The notes under the pieces are model-generated. The model saw only the letters and a program-made list of their open reading frames with translations, made no database searches and was not told the origin of the DNA. A stretch of DNA of 64,000 nucleotides from Allopusillimonas sp048270225 (GTDB taxonomy: Bacteria; Pseudomonadota; Gammaproteobacteria; Burkholderiales; Burkholderiaceae_B). This document shows, one piece after another, positions 1-8,433 of the stretch. Every line of letters starts with the position of its first letter. Position 1 is the stretch's first letter. Made by a program: the position numbers and the translations under genes. Location: the NCBI GenBank assembly GCA_048270225.1, contig JBLWTG010000008.1, forward strand, positions 124,001 through 188,000, in the 5' to 3' direction.

Positions 1-1
1 G

Positions 2-946
2 GGCGGATCCAGCGGCGGCGCCGCTGCCAGTGTGGCCGCCGGCTGTACGCCACTGGCCTTGGGCACAGACGGCGGCGGATCCATCCGCCGCCCCGCCGCC
101 CATTGCGGCCTGGTGGGCTTCAAGCCCTCGCTGGGCGCCATCGCGCGCACCGACGGCCTGCCCACCCTGCTGCTGGATTTCGAAGTGGTTGGCCTGATGG
201 CCCGCTCTGTCGCGGATGTCAAGGCCATGCTGACCGTCACCGGCGGCGCCCATCGCTCTGATGCATCCTCACTGGCGGCCCAGACCGCCCGCGCGCACCC
301 GACCGCTCGAGCCCCGCTCAGGGTGTTGTATGTGGCCACGCTTGATCAGGCGCCGGTGGATCCAGACATTGCACGCCAATGCGAACTTGCCGCACAACAG
401 TTGAGCCGCCTGGGCCATGAGGTGCACGCTGGCCCGCTGCCGCTGGATCTGGCGCCCGTCAATAAAGACTGGCCTGCCGTGAGCCAGATCGGCCTGGACC
501 TCATGTTTGCCCAACACCCAGACTGGGGCGCCGCCTCATCCGCAAAATACCGCGACATGGCAAAACAGGGCGCTGCGCGTCCCGCGCGCGAGCTGTGGCA
601 TACCCTGGAACGTATCGCCCAGTTGAGACGCGATTGCGCAACGCTCTTTACCCAGTGGGATGTCGTCATCACGCCCACCACCGCCGCCATGCCCTGGCCC
701 GCCAGAGAAGCATACCCCTCACAGATCGCTGACCAGAACGTTGGCCCGCGCGGCCACGCCGTCTTTACCGGCTGGGTGAACGCCGCCGGGCTACCGGGCA
801 TATCGCTGCCCATAGGCTGTGCCTCTACCGGTCTGCCCATCGGCTTGCATCTCGTGACCCGCTATGGCGGAGACGATCTGCTGCTGAACCTGGCGTCTGT
901 CTGCGAGGCTCAGCTGGACTGGCGCGCAGGCTGGCCGGCGATCTGA
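2..946 (+). CDS. Amidase-signature hydrolase, 5' truncated by the window edge
   Basis: This is the C-terminal 314 residues of an amidase-signature enzyme, which hydrolyses amides through a Ser-cisSer-Lys triad. The visible reading frame is open from base 2 and begins inside the signature: GGSSGG at residues 1-6 gives the cis-Ser (Ser3), and GTDGGGS at 21-27 gives the nucleophile Ser27, exactly 24 residues later as in the family. The catalytic Lys lies upstream, outside the window. The C-terminal part contains the usual late-domain pattern with a GLPGISLPIG-type stretch. It is followed after 56 bases by a deacetylase gene on the same strand. The substrate cannot be told; GatA-like and catabolic amidases share this signature, and I favour a catabolic amidase. 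Confidence 0.9.
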   Translation, partial: GGSSGGAAASVAAGCTPLALGTDGGGSIRRPAAHCGLVGFKPSLGAIARTDGLPTLLLDFEVVGLMARSVADVKAMLTVTGGAHRSDASSLAAQTARAHPTARAPLRVLYVATLDQAPVDPDIARQCELAAQQLSRLGHEVHAGPLPLDLAPVNKDWPAVSQIGLDLMFAQHPDWGAASSAKYRDMAKQGAARPARELWHTLERIAQLRRDCATLFTQWDVVITPTTAAMPWPAREAYPSQIADQNVGPRGHAVFTGWVNAAGLPGISLPIGCASTGLPIGLHLVTRYGGDDLLLNLASVCEAQLDWRAGWPAI

Positions 947-1002
947 CCGTAGCGTCAGTGTGCGGCAACGAGCGCTCGCCTCACAACCCCAGGAACTCAT
1001 AT

Positions 1003-1920
1003 ATGTACGCATGCCCACACCGCCGCTTTACGCCGCAACCCACCCATAGCGCCTTGCGCTGGCCCGGCGGGCAAGGGCTGGCGATATCCTTTGTGCTAAA
1101 CATCGAAGAAGGCGGCGAACTTTCCCGCACGGCGGGAGACGAGCGTAATGAAGCCGTGCACGAAGTCACGCATGAGATCACTGGTGTGCCGGACTTCTGC
1201 ATGGAAAGCCACTTCGAATATGGCGCAAGGGCCGGCTACCAGCGCATCGCGCAACGCTTTATCCAGGCAGAATTACCGCTCACGCTGAACGTCTGCGGCC
1301 GAGCGCTTGAGCACACCCCATGGGTGGCCCGGGACGCCATCACACATAGCTGGGAAATGTGCGGCCATGGCTGGCGCTGGGAGTCCCAGGCAGACATGGA
1401 TCTGGATACTGAGCGCGCCAGCATCGAGCGCACGAGCGCAACCATCGCCCGACTGGGCGGGCGGACACCCACCGGCTGGCATTGCAAATCCTCGCCCTCT
1501 ATCCATACGCGCCGCCTGCTGCAGGACATGGGCTTTCTGTATGACAGCAATGACTACGGCGGTGAAGTGCCTTATATCGTGTCGCGCGCAGACGGCAGCC
1601 CGTATGTTGTATTGCCCTACGCCTTCGACACCAACGACATGCGGTTTTTCGACCGGGGCGGCTTCGTACGCGGACGCGACTTTTCCGATTATGTGATTGA
1701 CGCGATAGACGCTTTGCAAATCGAGGCCCGGCATGCGCCGCGCCTGTTGACCATAGGCCTGCATACCCGCATCCTGGGCCGGCCCGCGCGCATAGGCGCC
1801 CTGGATGCCGTATTCGCCCGCATTCAGCAAGCCGAAGCACAGGGCCAGCCCTGCTGGATCGCTACGCGCGAAGACATCGCGAGGTACTGGCTGGCAAACG
1901 CCGGCAGAAGGCCTCATTGA
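1003..1920 (+). CDS. Polysaccharide deacetylase family protein (PuuE/allantoinase-like)
   Basis: A 305-residue NodB-fold hydrolase of the group that includes cofactor-independent allantoinase PuuE and chitooligosaccharide deacetylases. Visible marks are the SFVLNIEEGGE stretch near residue 30, the HGWRWE motif near residue 120, and a C-terminal WIATREDIARYW segment typical of this subgroup. I chose the ATG at 1003 because an AGGA lies eight bases upstream and an earlier GTG at 958 would add 15 unconserved residues. Together with the amidase just upstream it could act on a cyclic or N-acyl compound (C-N bond hydrolysis), which is inference. Whether it is a true allantoinase is uncertain. Confidence 0.8.
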   Translation: MYACPHRRFTPQPTHSALRWPGGQGLAISFVLNIEEGGELSRTAGDERNEAVHEVTHEITGVPDFCMESHFEYGARAGYQRIAQRFIQAELPLTLNVCGRALEHTPWVARDAITHSWEMCGHGWRWESQADMDLDTERASIERTSATIARLGGRTPTGWHCKSSPSIHTRRLLQDMGFLYDSNDYGGEVPYIVSRADGSPYVVLPYAFDTNDMRFFDRGGFVRGRDFSDYVIDAIDALQIEARHAPRLLTIGLHTRILGRPARIGALDAVFARIQQAEAQGQPCWIATREDIARYWLANAGRRPH

Positions 1921-2052
1921 GCACGTCCAAATGGCGTTGTCGCAGTAACCATTGCAGAGCCGCCTGAATGTTCATGGCATAACACAGCGATCAAGTCGGC
2001 CTATCAACCTCGACCAGGTAACTTACGCAACATAAAGCAATACAAAACCCCT

Positions 2053-2077
2053 GATAATAGTTATTAAAAATATTATC
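2053..2077 (+). promoter_or_regulatory. Inverted repeat operator upstream of the ParD gene
   Basis: A perfect 7-base inverted repeat, GATAATA and TATTATC, is separated by 11 bases in an AT-rich stretch 34 bases before the antitoxin start. A TATAAA hexamer at 2085-2090 could be the -10 element. ParD-type ribbon-helix-helix antitoxins repress their own promoters through such repeats, so this is a likely autoregulatory operator. The assignment rests on symmetry and position only. Confidence 0.45.
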
Positions 2078-2110
2078 CTTTTTCTATAAAGCACGTACAA
2101 GAGGTGAGCA

Positions 2111-2362
2111 ATGATCAGTGCAGATTTGGGCCAGGTCCTTGAGGCCTTCGTAAGTCGTATGGTTGCGACGGGACGATACGGTTCCAAAAGCGAGGTTCTG
2201 CGTGAAGGAGTGCGGCTCGTTCAAGACCGCGAAGCCCGACTTGCAGTATTGGATGCTTCGCTGGAGCGAGGGCTGGACGATGCGGATGCCGGGCGCACCA
2301 AGCCCGCTGATGACGTGTTCGACCGTCTGGAGGCCAAATACGAGGCGATGACGGGCAAATAA
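2111..2362 (+). CDS. parD: ParD-family antitoxin (ribbon-helix-helix)
   Basis: An 83-residue type II antitoxin. The N-terminal half (about 1-45) matches the ParD/CopG ribbon-helix-helix pattern, with a SRMVATGRYGSKSEVLREGV segment typical of the DNA-binding dimer. The C-terminal half is charged and flexible, as expected for the part that wraps the toxin. GAGGTGAGCA before the ATG gives a good ribosome binding site. The next gene starts three bases after the stop, the usual antitoxin-toxin spacing, but that gene is decayed, so this antitoxin has no intact cognate toxin here. It may now serve only as a solitary regulator of its own promoter. Confidence 0.85.
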   Translation: MISADLGQVLEAFVSRMVATGRYGSKSEVLREGVRLVQDREARLAVLDASLERGLDDADAGRTKPADDVFDRLEAKYEAMTGK

Positions 2363-2364
2363 AC

Positions 2365-2664
2365 ATGATGGTCTACCTTACCGATGAGGCAGCACACGAC
2401 CTGGAAAGCATCGGCGACTACGACGGTTTCCCGCGGCTGAACCGTGAGCGACACATCCCAGAGCGCCTGGATTTTGAGACTGAACGATTCGGGCTACGAA
2501 CCTCGCCTATTACTGTTTGTATAGTAAATACGCCGCTCGTACGATCGCCTGAATGGGCGGGCGAAAATTGGCTGTACGTTGTTGGCCCGGCCATGCTCAA
2601 CAAGCCGAATGACATACATCACTGCGGCGGCTGTAAAAGCCGCCGCCCGGTATACGTCGGATAA
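2365..2664 (+). pseudogene. parE: Degenerate ParE-type toxin gene
   Basis: The first 19 residues (VYLTDEAAHDLESIGDY) match the N-terminus of RelE/ParE-superfamily toxins. The middle and C-terminal ParE core, including the expected GIRRR and YLIFYR-type strands, is absent, and the sequence continues as unrelated-looking residues to a stop at 2664. The open frame is 99 residues, close to normal ParE length, but the content beyond about residue 20 does not fit, so I read it as a toxin gene rearranged or shifted after the first exon-like stretch. It directly follows parD. A novel divergent toxin is a less likely alternative. Confidence 0.5.
2624..2646. terminator. GC-rich hairpin between convergent genes
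   Basis: A perfect 9-base stem (GCGGCGGCT / AGCCGCCGC) with a 5-base loop lies at the end of the parE remnant, just before the convergent SYLF lipoprotein gene. No clear T-tract follows on either strand, so it would be an imperfect or factor-assisted terminator serving both directions. Confidence 0.5.
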
Positions 2665-3258
2665 CTATTCGTCAGCCATCTTGCTGATCTTCGTACCCTT
2701 GAGCGATACGCCCGCCGCCAGACCGGCATTGGTCGTGACGAACGCGATCACAGGCTTGGACAGCGTATTCGAATCGATTGAACCATTGGCGCCAACATTC
2801 GCAATGGCCACGGTAGCACCCGCCCCGACTGTCCAGTCATCGCTGTTGCGGAAGTCGTCAAGCGCTTCCTGGGTCATGAACAGAATGATGGTCGCCCTGG
2901 ATTGCACGCCAGCCTGAAGACCAATCGATCCACCCGCCGTGGTGTAGTAGCCATCCGTCTTGCCATTGACACGCAGCACGCCATCCCCACGCTCAATGCC
3001 GACAATAAAGCCGCCGCTCAGGACTTTGGGGAAAATCAACACGCCCTTCGCTTTTGCCACGGCAGATCGCGCATCCGACGACACCTCGTACAGCCGTTTT
3101 AGAGCGTCATCCGCGCGCGAGTCCACATTGGCGTGCCGTTCGGCCATAGTCTTGGGCTGACCTTCAGGCGTGGTCGTGGTACATCCCGAAAACCCCAGAC
3201 TGGCAACACCCACAGCCAACGCGGCAAGCAGGACTCGGGAATATCTTTGTTTCAGCAT
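2665..3258 (-). CDS. SYLF/YSC84-domain lipoprotein
   Basis: A 197-residue exported protein. The ATG at 3258 is preceded by GGAGA and opens a signal peptide whose hydrophobic core (LLAALAVGVASLGF) ends in a lipobox-like SGCTTTT, so it is probably a lipoprotein with acylated Cys about residue 26. The mature part has the SYLF (Ysc84) domain, with AKGVLIFPKVLSGGFIVG and the Gly-rich ADTVGAGA-like strand pattern toward the C-terminus. Members in Burkholderia and Bordetella relatives are small envelope lipoproteins of unknown function; related eukaryotic domains bind lipid. It stands alone, convergent with the parDE remnant. Confidence 0.85.
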   Translation of the reverse strand: MLKQRYSRVLLAALAVGVASLGFSGCTTTTPEGQPKTMAERHANVDSRADDALKRLYEVSSDARSAVAKAKGVLIFPKVLSGGFIVGIERGDGVLRVNGKTDGYYTTAGGSIGLQAGVQSRATIILFMTQEALDDFRNSDDWTVGAGATVAIANVGANGSIDSNTLSKPVIAFVTTNAGLAAGVSLKGTKISKMADE

Positions 3259-3376
3259 TGATGTCTCCATGGAATAGGCAAGAATCACCTGTTTACATCG
3301 TATTACGGATGACAGCAAGCTTTGGGGTGATCCATGCCAGCCTGAAGCCTGGGCACTGGAAATACTTCTCAGTTGA

Positions 3377-4003
3377 TCACTGCGGGGGCCGGTCGCTGCA
3401 TACTGCCAATACTCTTGCTGGGGTTTTGCTGCAGCTCAGATATACATGTCCCACAGAGCTGTCGAAATAAGCAACCTCATGCTTCTTCAGGCGAATGCAA
3501 TCGCCATTCTCAAAAACTATCTTTACGGAACCGGACAACACCAGTGCAAACTCCTGGCCCGGGTGTTTGATGAACTCGCTGAAGTCCTTGATTTCCCTGG
3601 AATTTATCGTGGCGACAATTGGCGTCATCGCTTTGCCGTGCGTATCGCTGAACAGGAATTTGTGGAGATAATTTTCAGACGTGTATTCGTCATTCTCCAC
3701 AATAGCCGCCTTGAGCGCCTGACCTGAGAAAATTTGATGCCCATCTGCGTGCGAGGAGGGTTGCAGCAGCTCGGACATTTCAACGTCCAAGGCCTGTGAT
3801 ACAGCCATGAACTTGTCATAACTCAGGGCAGTCTGCGCCAGCTCTATTTTGGACAGCGTTGAAAGCGGCACCCCCGAAGCCTCGGACAAGCGCTTGAGCG
3901 TAAAGCCCTTTTTCTTGCGCAAGGCTCGCAGGCGTGCGCCAACAGCCTCTTTTGATACAGTTTTTGATACAGCAGCGCTTGCACGAGTATTCATAGTACC
4001 CAT
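3377..4003 (-). CDS. XRE-family regulator with C-terminal cupin domain
   Basis: A 208-residue repressor-type protein. Residues about 20-80 form an HTH_3 domain (GARLRALRKKKGFTLKRLSE, then GVPLSTLSKIE), and about 110-200 a cupin sensor domain with the HPGQEFALVLSG and EVAYFDSSVGH motifs. Such regulators (PuuR/SutR-like architecture) bind an amino acid or derivative in the cupin and control the adjacent catabolic genes. It is the last gene of the ten-gene D-amino-acid operon and starts 11 bases after the D-aminoacylase stop. The start is uncertain: ATG at 4003 or 3994, both with weak ribosome sites. It is the natural candidate to bind the palindromes upstream of the operon. Confidence 0.88.
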   Translation of the reverse strand: MGTMNTRASAAVSKTVSKEAVGARLRALRKKKGFTLKRLSEASGVPLSTLSKIELAQTALSYDKFMAVSQALDVEMSELLQPSSHADGHQIFSGQALKAAIVENDEYTSENYLHKFLFSDTHGKAMTPIVATINSREIKDFSEFIKHPGQEFALVLSGSVKIVFENGDCIRLKKHEVAYFDSSVGHVYLSCSKTPARVLAVCSDRPPQ

Positions 4004-4014
4004 CTTGTTTACGA

Positions 4015-5523
4015 TCAAATCGGCCCGCTCCCCGTGCCGTCGCCGTCTCCGGCAGACATGTCGCGTTCAGCCTTGCGTAACGATACACGATCCAGCACCC
4101 GCCCCGGCCGGGCGCCTGTAGCGGCGCCATCCCAGACAGCCAGTCCGTTGACATACACTTGGTCTATTCCCTTGGCCCGTTCGGTGGGAGCATCGAAAGT
4201 AGCGGCATCAGCAATGGTGACAGGATCAAACACCACTAAATCAGCAAATGCGCCCTGCGCAATAATACCGCGGCCCGCCAACCCAAACCGACTGGCGGTC
4301 AGGCCGGTCATTTTCCAGACCGCCGTCTGTATCGGAAACAACCCGAGATCCCTGCTGTAATGCCCCAGCACTCGCGGGAACGTGCCCCACAAGCGAGGGT
4401 GCGGGTGAGTATCGTGAGGCAACCCGTCCGACCCAATCATGGTATCGGGATAGGCCATGATGCGCTGAACATCTTCTTCATCCATCATGAAATAGATTGC
4501 TCCTGCAGGCATGAGATCATCCACCACATCCCATCTGGACTTGCCAAGCTCACGTGCAATGTCATCCAGATCCCGGCCCGTATACTCCGGGAACGGCTTG
4601 CACCAGGTGATAATGGTCCTGGCCGACAACAGAGCCCTGTCCTTCTTCAACATGGTCGAACCCGCGATGTAGGGATAGGCATCGAGCGCAATATCCTGAG
4701 TCTTCATGGCCTCGCTGATCATCGCCAGCGTTTCGGGGGAGCGCCCAAAGTTCTGCTTTCCCATCAGTTTGTGATGCGAGATGATCACCTGAACATCCAG
4801 CGTCTTTCCTATACGGAACGTTTCGTTCAGCGCAGCAACAATTTCATCACCTTCGTCACGCATATGCGTGGCGAACACACCATGCTGTGCACTAAGCGGA
4901 CGACACACCTCAATAATTTCTTCGGTGGAGGCGGCCGCTGCTGGTGGGTAAAATGTGCCTGTCGACACGCCTATGGCGCCCGCCTTGAGGGCTTCATCCA
5001 CCATATCCCGCATAGCAGAGATTTCGTCGTCGCGCGCAGGCCTGTCCAGTTCGCCCATGACAGCAGCGCGCAAAGTCGAATGTCCTATCATGCAAGCACA
5101 GTTTACTGCCGGCGCGCTCGCACGCACCGCATCCAGATACGATAGAAACGAAGGAAAGGTAAAGCTGCCGCCCGAATCCAGCAGGTCCAGGGGAGATGGC
5201 GGACTATCATGCTGAAGCGGCGCAAGACTGATACCGCAGTTCCCTGTGACCACCGTCGTCACGCCCTGAGACACCTTGGCCGTCATGTCAGGGCTACGCA
5301 ATAGCGCATTGTCGTCGTGCGTGTGCGAATCGATAAACCCGGGGGCCACCATCAACCCCGAAATATCGCGCCTGGATATACACGCAGCGCCCGCCAGACT
5401 CCCTATGCCGGCGACCCTGTCTCCGCATATCCCAATATCGGCGACGAAAGGCTCGCTGTTGCTGCCATCAACCACGGTTCCTCCGGCCAGAATCAGATCG
5501 TAAGTGATGTCGTGTTCAGACAT
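4015..5523 (-). CDS. dan: D-aminoacylase (N-acyl-D-amino-acid deacylase)
   Basis: A 502-residue amidohydrolase-superfamily enzyme that cleaves N-acyl-D-amino acids to a D-amino acid and a carboxylate in the cytoplasm. The metal-site residues are all present at the numbers known for the Alcaligenes enzyme: His67 and His69 (DSHTHDD), Cys96 (TGNCGIS), His220 (ATHMRDEG), His250 (ISHH) and Asp366 (GSDGLPHD). GGGAG lies eight bases before the ATG. It follows the peptide ABC transporter genes and precedes the XRE-cupin regulator. Its product would be the substrate of the D-amino-acid dehydrogenase encoded first in the same operon. Acyl-group and side-chain preference (D-Glu, D-Asp or neutral) cannot be judged by eye. 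Confidence 0.93.
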   Translation of the reverse strand: MSEHDITYDLILAGGTVVDGSNSEPFVADIGICGDRVAGIGSLAGAACISRRDISGLMVAPGFIDSHTHDDNALLRSPDMTAKVSQGVTTVVTGNCGISLAPLQHDSPPSPLDLLDSGGSFTFPSFLSYLDAVRASAPAVNCACMIGHSTLRAAVMGELDRPARDDEISAMRDMVDEALKAGAIGVSTGTFYPPAAAASTEEIIEVCRPLSAQHGVFATHMRDEGDEIVAALNETFRIGKTLDVQVIISHHKLMGKQNFGRSPETLAMISEAMKTQDIALDAYPYIAGSTMLKKDRALLSARTIITWCKPFPEYTGRDLDDIARELGKSRWDVVDDLMPAGAIYFMMDEEDVQRIMAYPDTMIGSDGLPHDTHPHPRLWGTFPRVLGHYSRDLGLFPIQTAVWKMTGLTASRFGLAGRGIIAQGAFADLVVFDPVTIADAATFDAPTERAKGIDQVYVNGLAVWDGAATGARPGRVLDRVSLRKAERDMSAGDGDGTGSGPI

Positions 5524-5563
5524 AGCGTTGACTCCCTAATGGAAAAAAGTAAATGGACCGGCG

Positions 5564-6574
5564 CTATACGAAATGACACGAAGCGCTGTGGTCCGGACTG
5601 AATCGGCGAACCGGCGGCAAGGCCCGCGCGCAAATTTCCTGGGCCTGAGGGCAACGCGTACGAAAAGCGCAGCCCGAAGGAGGAGACAGGGGGCTGGGGA
5701 TTTCTCCCGATAGCCGCCTGACTTTTGGCTTGTTCTGGCTGTCCTCCGAAAATCGCGGCACAGCCGCCATGAGGGCCTGGGTATAGGGATGGCGCGGCCG
5801 GGAAAACAGTTCGTCCCGCGTTCCTGCTTCGACAATACGTCCCAAATACATCACAGCGACGCGATGGCTGATGTGCCGCACGACACTCAGGTCATGTGAT
5901 ATGAACAGGTAAGTCAGCCCCAGCGACTTCTGCAGATCGCCCAACAGATTGATAACCTGGGCCTGTACTGACACATCGAGCGCCGATACCGGTTCATCGC
6001 AGACGATAAATTTCGGTTCGAGCGCCAAGGCTCGCGCGATAACGAGGCGCTGGCGCTGCCCGCCGGAAAACTGATGAGGAAACTTATCGAGTGCGCTTTC
6101 ATTCAGACTCACAAGCTTCAACAGTTCGCTGAGTCGCAACGCAATGGCTGCCTCCCCAACGCCGAAGTTGCGCAATGGCTCGGCCAGAATCGCCCGCACT
6201 CTCATGCGCGGGTTCATGGAGGAATATGGGTCCTGGAAAATGAACTGGACGCGCTTGCGCAATTGCCGCAGTGCCTCACTACGCAGTACACCGATATCAT
6301 CGCCCTCGAACATCACCCGCCCTGCAGACGGCTCAGTCAGGCGTGCAACACAGCGCCCAAGCGTTGATTTTCCGCAACCGGACTCGCCCACAATACTGAA
6401 TGTCTCCCCGCCACGAATCTGCAGCGACACATCGGTCACCGCGTTCAGTATCGACTTCCTCCCCTTGATGGAAACCGTGAAGCGCTTGCTCAGCCCTTGC
6501 ACATCCATCTGCAGCGCTGCAGGGCCGTCTTTATGCATGGTTTCCAGCGGCGGGGATATTTCGCTATAAGACAT
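5564..6574 (-). CDS. Peptide ABC transporter ATP-binding protein (DppF/OppF type)
   Basis: A 336-residue ATPase that energises import with its DppD-type partner. Walker A is GESGCGKSTLG, the ABC signature is FSGGQRQRLVIARAL, and Walker B is FIVCDEPVSALD. The C-terminal part carries the oligopeptide-transporter extension (RHPYTQALMAAVP and a CAFRTRCPQA cysteine stretch), which sets it in the Opp/Dpp family. I chose the ATG at 6574, five bases past the stop of the preceding ATPase gene, rather than an overlapping GTG at 6598. The substrate is probably a di/oligopeptide or acylated D-amino acid, inferred from the operon. Confidence 0.92.
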   Translation of the reverse strand: MSYSEISPPLETMHKDGPAALQMDVQGLSKRFTVSIKGRKSILNAVTDVSLQIRGGETFSIVGESGCGKSTLGRCVARLTEPSAGRVMFEGDDIGVLRSEALRQLRKRVQFIFQDPYSSMNPRMRVRAILAEPLRNFGVGEAAIALRLSELLKLVSLNESALDKFPHQFSGGQRQRLVIARALALEPKFIVCDEPVSALDVSVQAQVINLLGDLQKSLGLTYLFISHDLSVVRHISHRVAVMYLGRIVEAGTRDELFSRPRHPYTQALMAAVPRFSEDSQNKPKVRRLSGEIPSPLSPPSGCAFRTRCPQAQEICARALPPVRRFSPDHSASCHFV

Positions 6575-6579
6575 TGTTG

Positions 6580-7557
6580 TCAGACTCCCTCGCGGCACCA
6601 GTAATGGTGTCCGGGCTCACTATTCAGTTTCTGCGGCAGAGTAGTCTCACATTCCGGAATACTATGGCTGCAGCGCGATGCAAATGCACATCCACATCCC
6701 TCCGGAGACATGACCGGCACAATGCCTGGCAGTTCAACCAATCTTCCGCCCAACCTTTCCTCTTCAACAAAAGCAGGCAGGGACTGAATCAAGGCCCGGG
6801 TATAAGGATGCCGGGACCGGTAGAGCACATCGGCCACGGCGCCCTCTTCCACCTTGGAACCCGCATACATCACCATGACGCGGTCACAGGTCTCGGCAAC
6901 CACGCCCAGATCATGCGTGATGAGCACGATAGCCGTTCCCAGCTCGCGCTGAATGTCTTTCAGAATCTGCAGGATTTGCGCCTGTATGGTGACATCCAGT
7001 GCTGTCGTGGGCTCATCGGCCAGCAACAGACGGGGTCGGCACGCCAGCGCCATCGCAATCATGACACGCTGCCGCATTCCACCCGAAAGCTCATGGGGGT
7101 AGTTGCCCAGCCGCTTTCCGGGATCGGACACCTGCACCAGATCAAGCAGGGCTTTTGCGTCGACCAGTGCCTGTTTCCGCGTCTTACCCTGATGCAGCAC
7201 GATAGACTCCGATATCTGCCTGCCTACAGTAAAGACGGGATTCAACGAGGTCATGGGCTCCTGGAAGATCATGGATACCCTGTTGCCGCGAATTTTCCGC
7301 ATCGATTTTTCACTGACACCCAGAAGATCAGTTCCCTGCAGATCGATGGCGCCACTGACAACGCGCGCAGTCTTGGCCAGCAGGCGCATAATGGCCAGTG
7401 ATGTGACGCTCTTGCCGCAGCCAGACTCGCCCACAATGCCCAACGTTTCGCCGGCCTTCACAAAGAACGACAGAGAATTCACAGCCACAACGGAACGTTC
7501 GAATCCCTGGAAGTGAACAGTTAAATCCCTGACGGACAACACCTGAGCATCAGTCAT
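6580..7557 (-). CDS. Peptide ABC transporter ATP-binding protein (DppD/OppD type)
   Basis: A 325-residue ATPase with Walker A GESGCGKSVTSLAIM, signature LSGGMRQRVMIAMAL and Walker B LLLADEPTTALD, plus the Opp/Dpp C-terminal extension (RHPYTRALIQSLP, CAFASRCSHS). AGGTGA six bases upstream supports the ATG at 7557. It sits between the DppC-type permease and the DppF-type ATPase with gaps under 10 bases. It should form a heterodimer with the next gene product at the inner face of the membrane. Confidence 0.92.
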   Translation of the reverse strand: MTDAQVLSVRDLTVHFQGFERSVVAVNSLSFFVKAGETLGIVGESGCGKSVTSLAIMRLLAKTARVVSGAIDLQGTDLLGVSEKSMRKIRGNRVSMIFQEPMTSLNPVFTVGRQISESIVLHQGKTRKQALVDAKALLDLVQVSDPGKRLGNYPHELSGGMRQRVMIAMALACRPRLLLADEPTTALDVTIQAQILQILKDIQRELGTAIVLITHDLGVVAETCDRVMVMYAGSKVEEGAVADVLYRSRHPYTRALIQSLPAFVEEERLGGRLVELPGIVPVMSPEGCGCAFASRCSHSIPECETTLPQKLNSEPGHHYWCREGV

Positions 7558-7566
7558 GTCGTTCAC

Positions 7567-8409
7567 CTAGAGTTTTCCAGCGAGTTTGGGATCGAACATG
7601 TCGCGCAGGCCGTCACCCACCATGTTCACGGCCAGCACCGTCAGCGCAAGGAATATGCCGGGAAAAAAAATAATATGAAAAGCGATGGACAGGTAGTTTC
7701 GTCCGTCGGACATGATGTTGCCCCAGCTGGGCACCTGCGGCGGGATGCCGACACCCAGGAAACTCAGCACGGCCTCGGTAATAATGGCCGAGGCCGCAAT
7801 AAACGTTGCCTGAACCATCAGAGGCGCAAAGAGATTGGGCAGAATGTGAAGCACCAGCAGCTTGTGGGTACGTGTGCCGACAGCCACGGCGGCTTCGATG
7901 TAAGGTTGATTTCTGATACTCAGCACAAGGGCTCTCACCAACCTGACAACACGCGGCACCTCGGGGATGACAATGGCAGCAATAACTGTGAGCAACCCGC
8001 CCCTGAACGCCGCCATCAGCGCAATAGCCAACAGAATATTGGGGATAGCCATCAGGCCGTCCATGATGCGCATCACCACCATATCCAGCTTGCGGAAGTA
8101 GCCCGCCAACATACCGATTAGAATGCCTATGGACAGGCTGATGAGTGCTACGGCCACACCGACCGTCAAGGATATGCGCGCCCCCCATACCACGCGAGAA
8201 AACACGTCCCGCCCGAGCGCGTCCGTGCCGAACAAATGCAATTCGGATGGCGCTTTCATTCTCGCCAGCGGATTGATGTCGGTCGGGCTGTACATGGCGA
8301 TCCAGGGCGCTGCTGCTGCGAGCAGAGCAAGCAGCACCAGCACGACAATACCGACGTACATGGTGGGCTGCAGCTTGAACGAATACCAGAGTCGTTTTGT
8401 TGAGATCAT
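7567..8409 (-). CDS. Peptide ABC transporter permease (DppC type)
   Basis: A 280-residue inner-membrane permease. An N-terminal membrane segment (about 18-40) precedes an HLFGTDALGRDVFSRVVWGARISL stretch characteristic of DppC/OppC, split here at residues 58-81. The EAA loop that contacts the ATPase is visible as EAAVAVGTRTHKLLVLHILPN near residue 175. About five further hydrophobic helices follow. No clear ribosome site is seen before the ATG, so it may depend on translation of the upstream DppB-type gene 24 bases away. Confidence 0.92.
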   Translation of the reverse strand: MISTKRLWYSFKLQPTMYVGIVVLVLLALLAAAAPWIAMYSPTDINPLARMKAPSELHLFGTDALGRDVFSRVVWGARISLTVGVAVALISLSIGILIGMLAGYFRKLDMVVMRIMDGLMAIPNILLAIALMAAFRGGLLTVIAAIVIPEVPRVVRLVRALVLSIRNQPYIEAAVAVGTRTHKLLVLHILPNLFAPLMVQATFIAASAIITEAVLSFLGVGIPPQVPSWGNIMSDGRNYLSIAFHIIFFPGIFLALTVLAVNMVGDGLRDMFDPKLAGKL

Positions 8410-8433
8410 GGACAGGATGGAAAGATTTACGTG

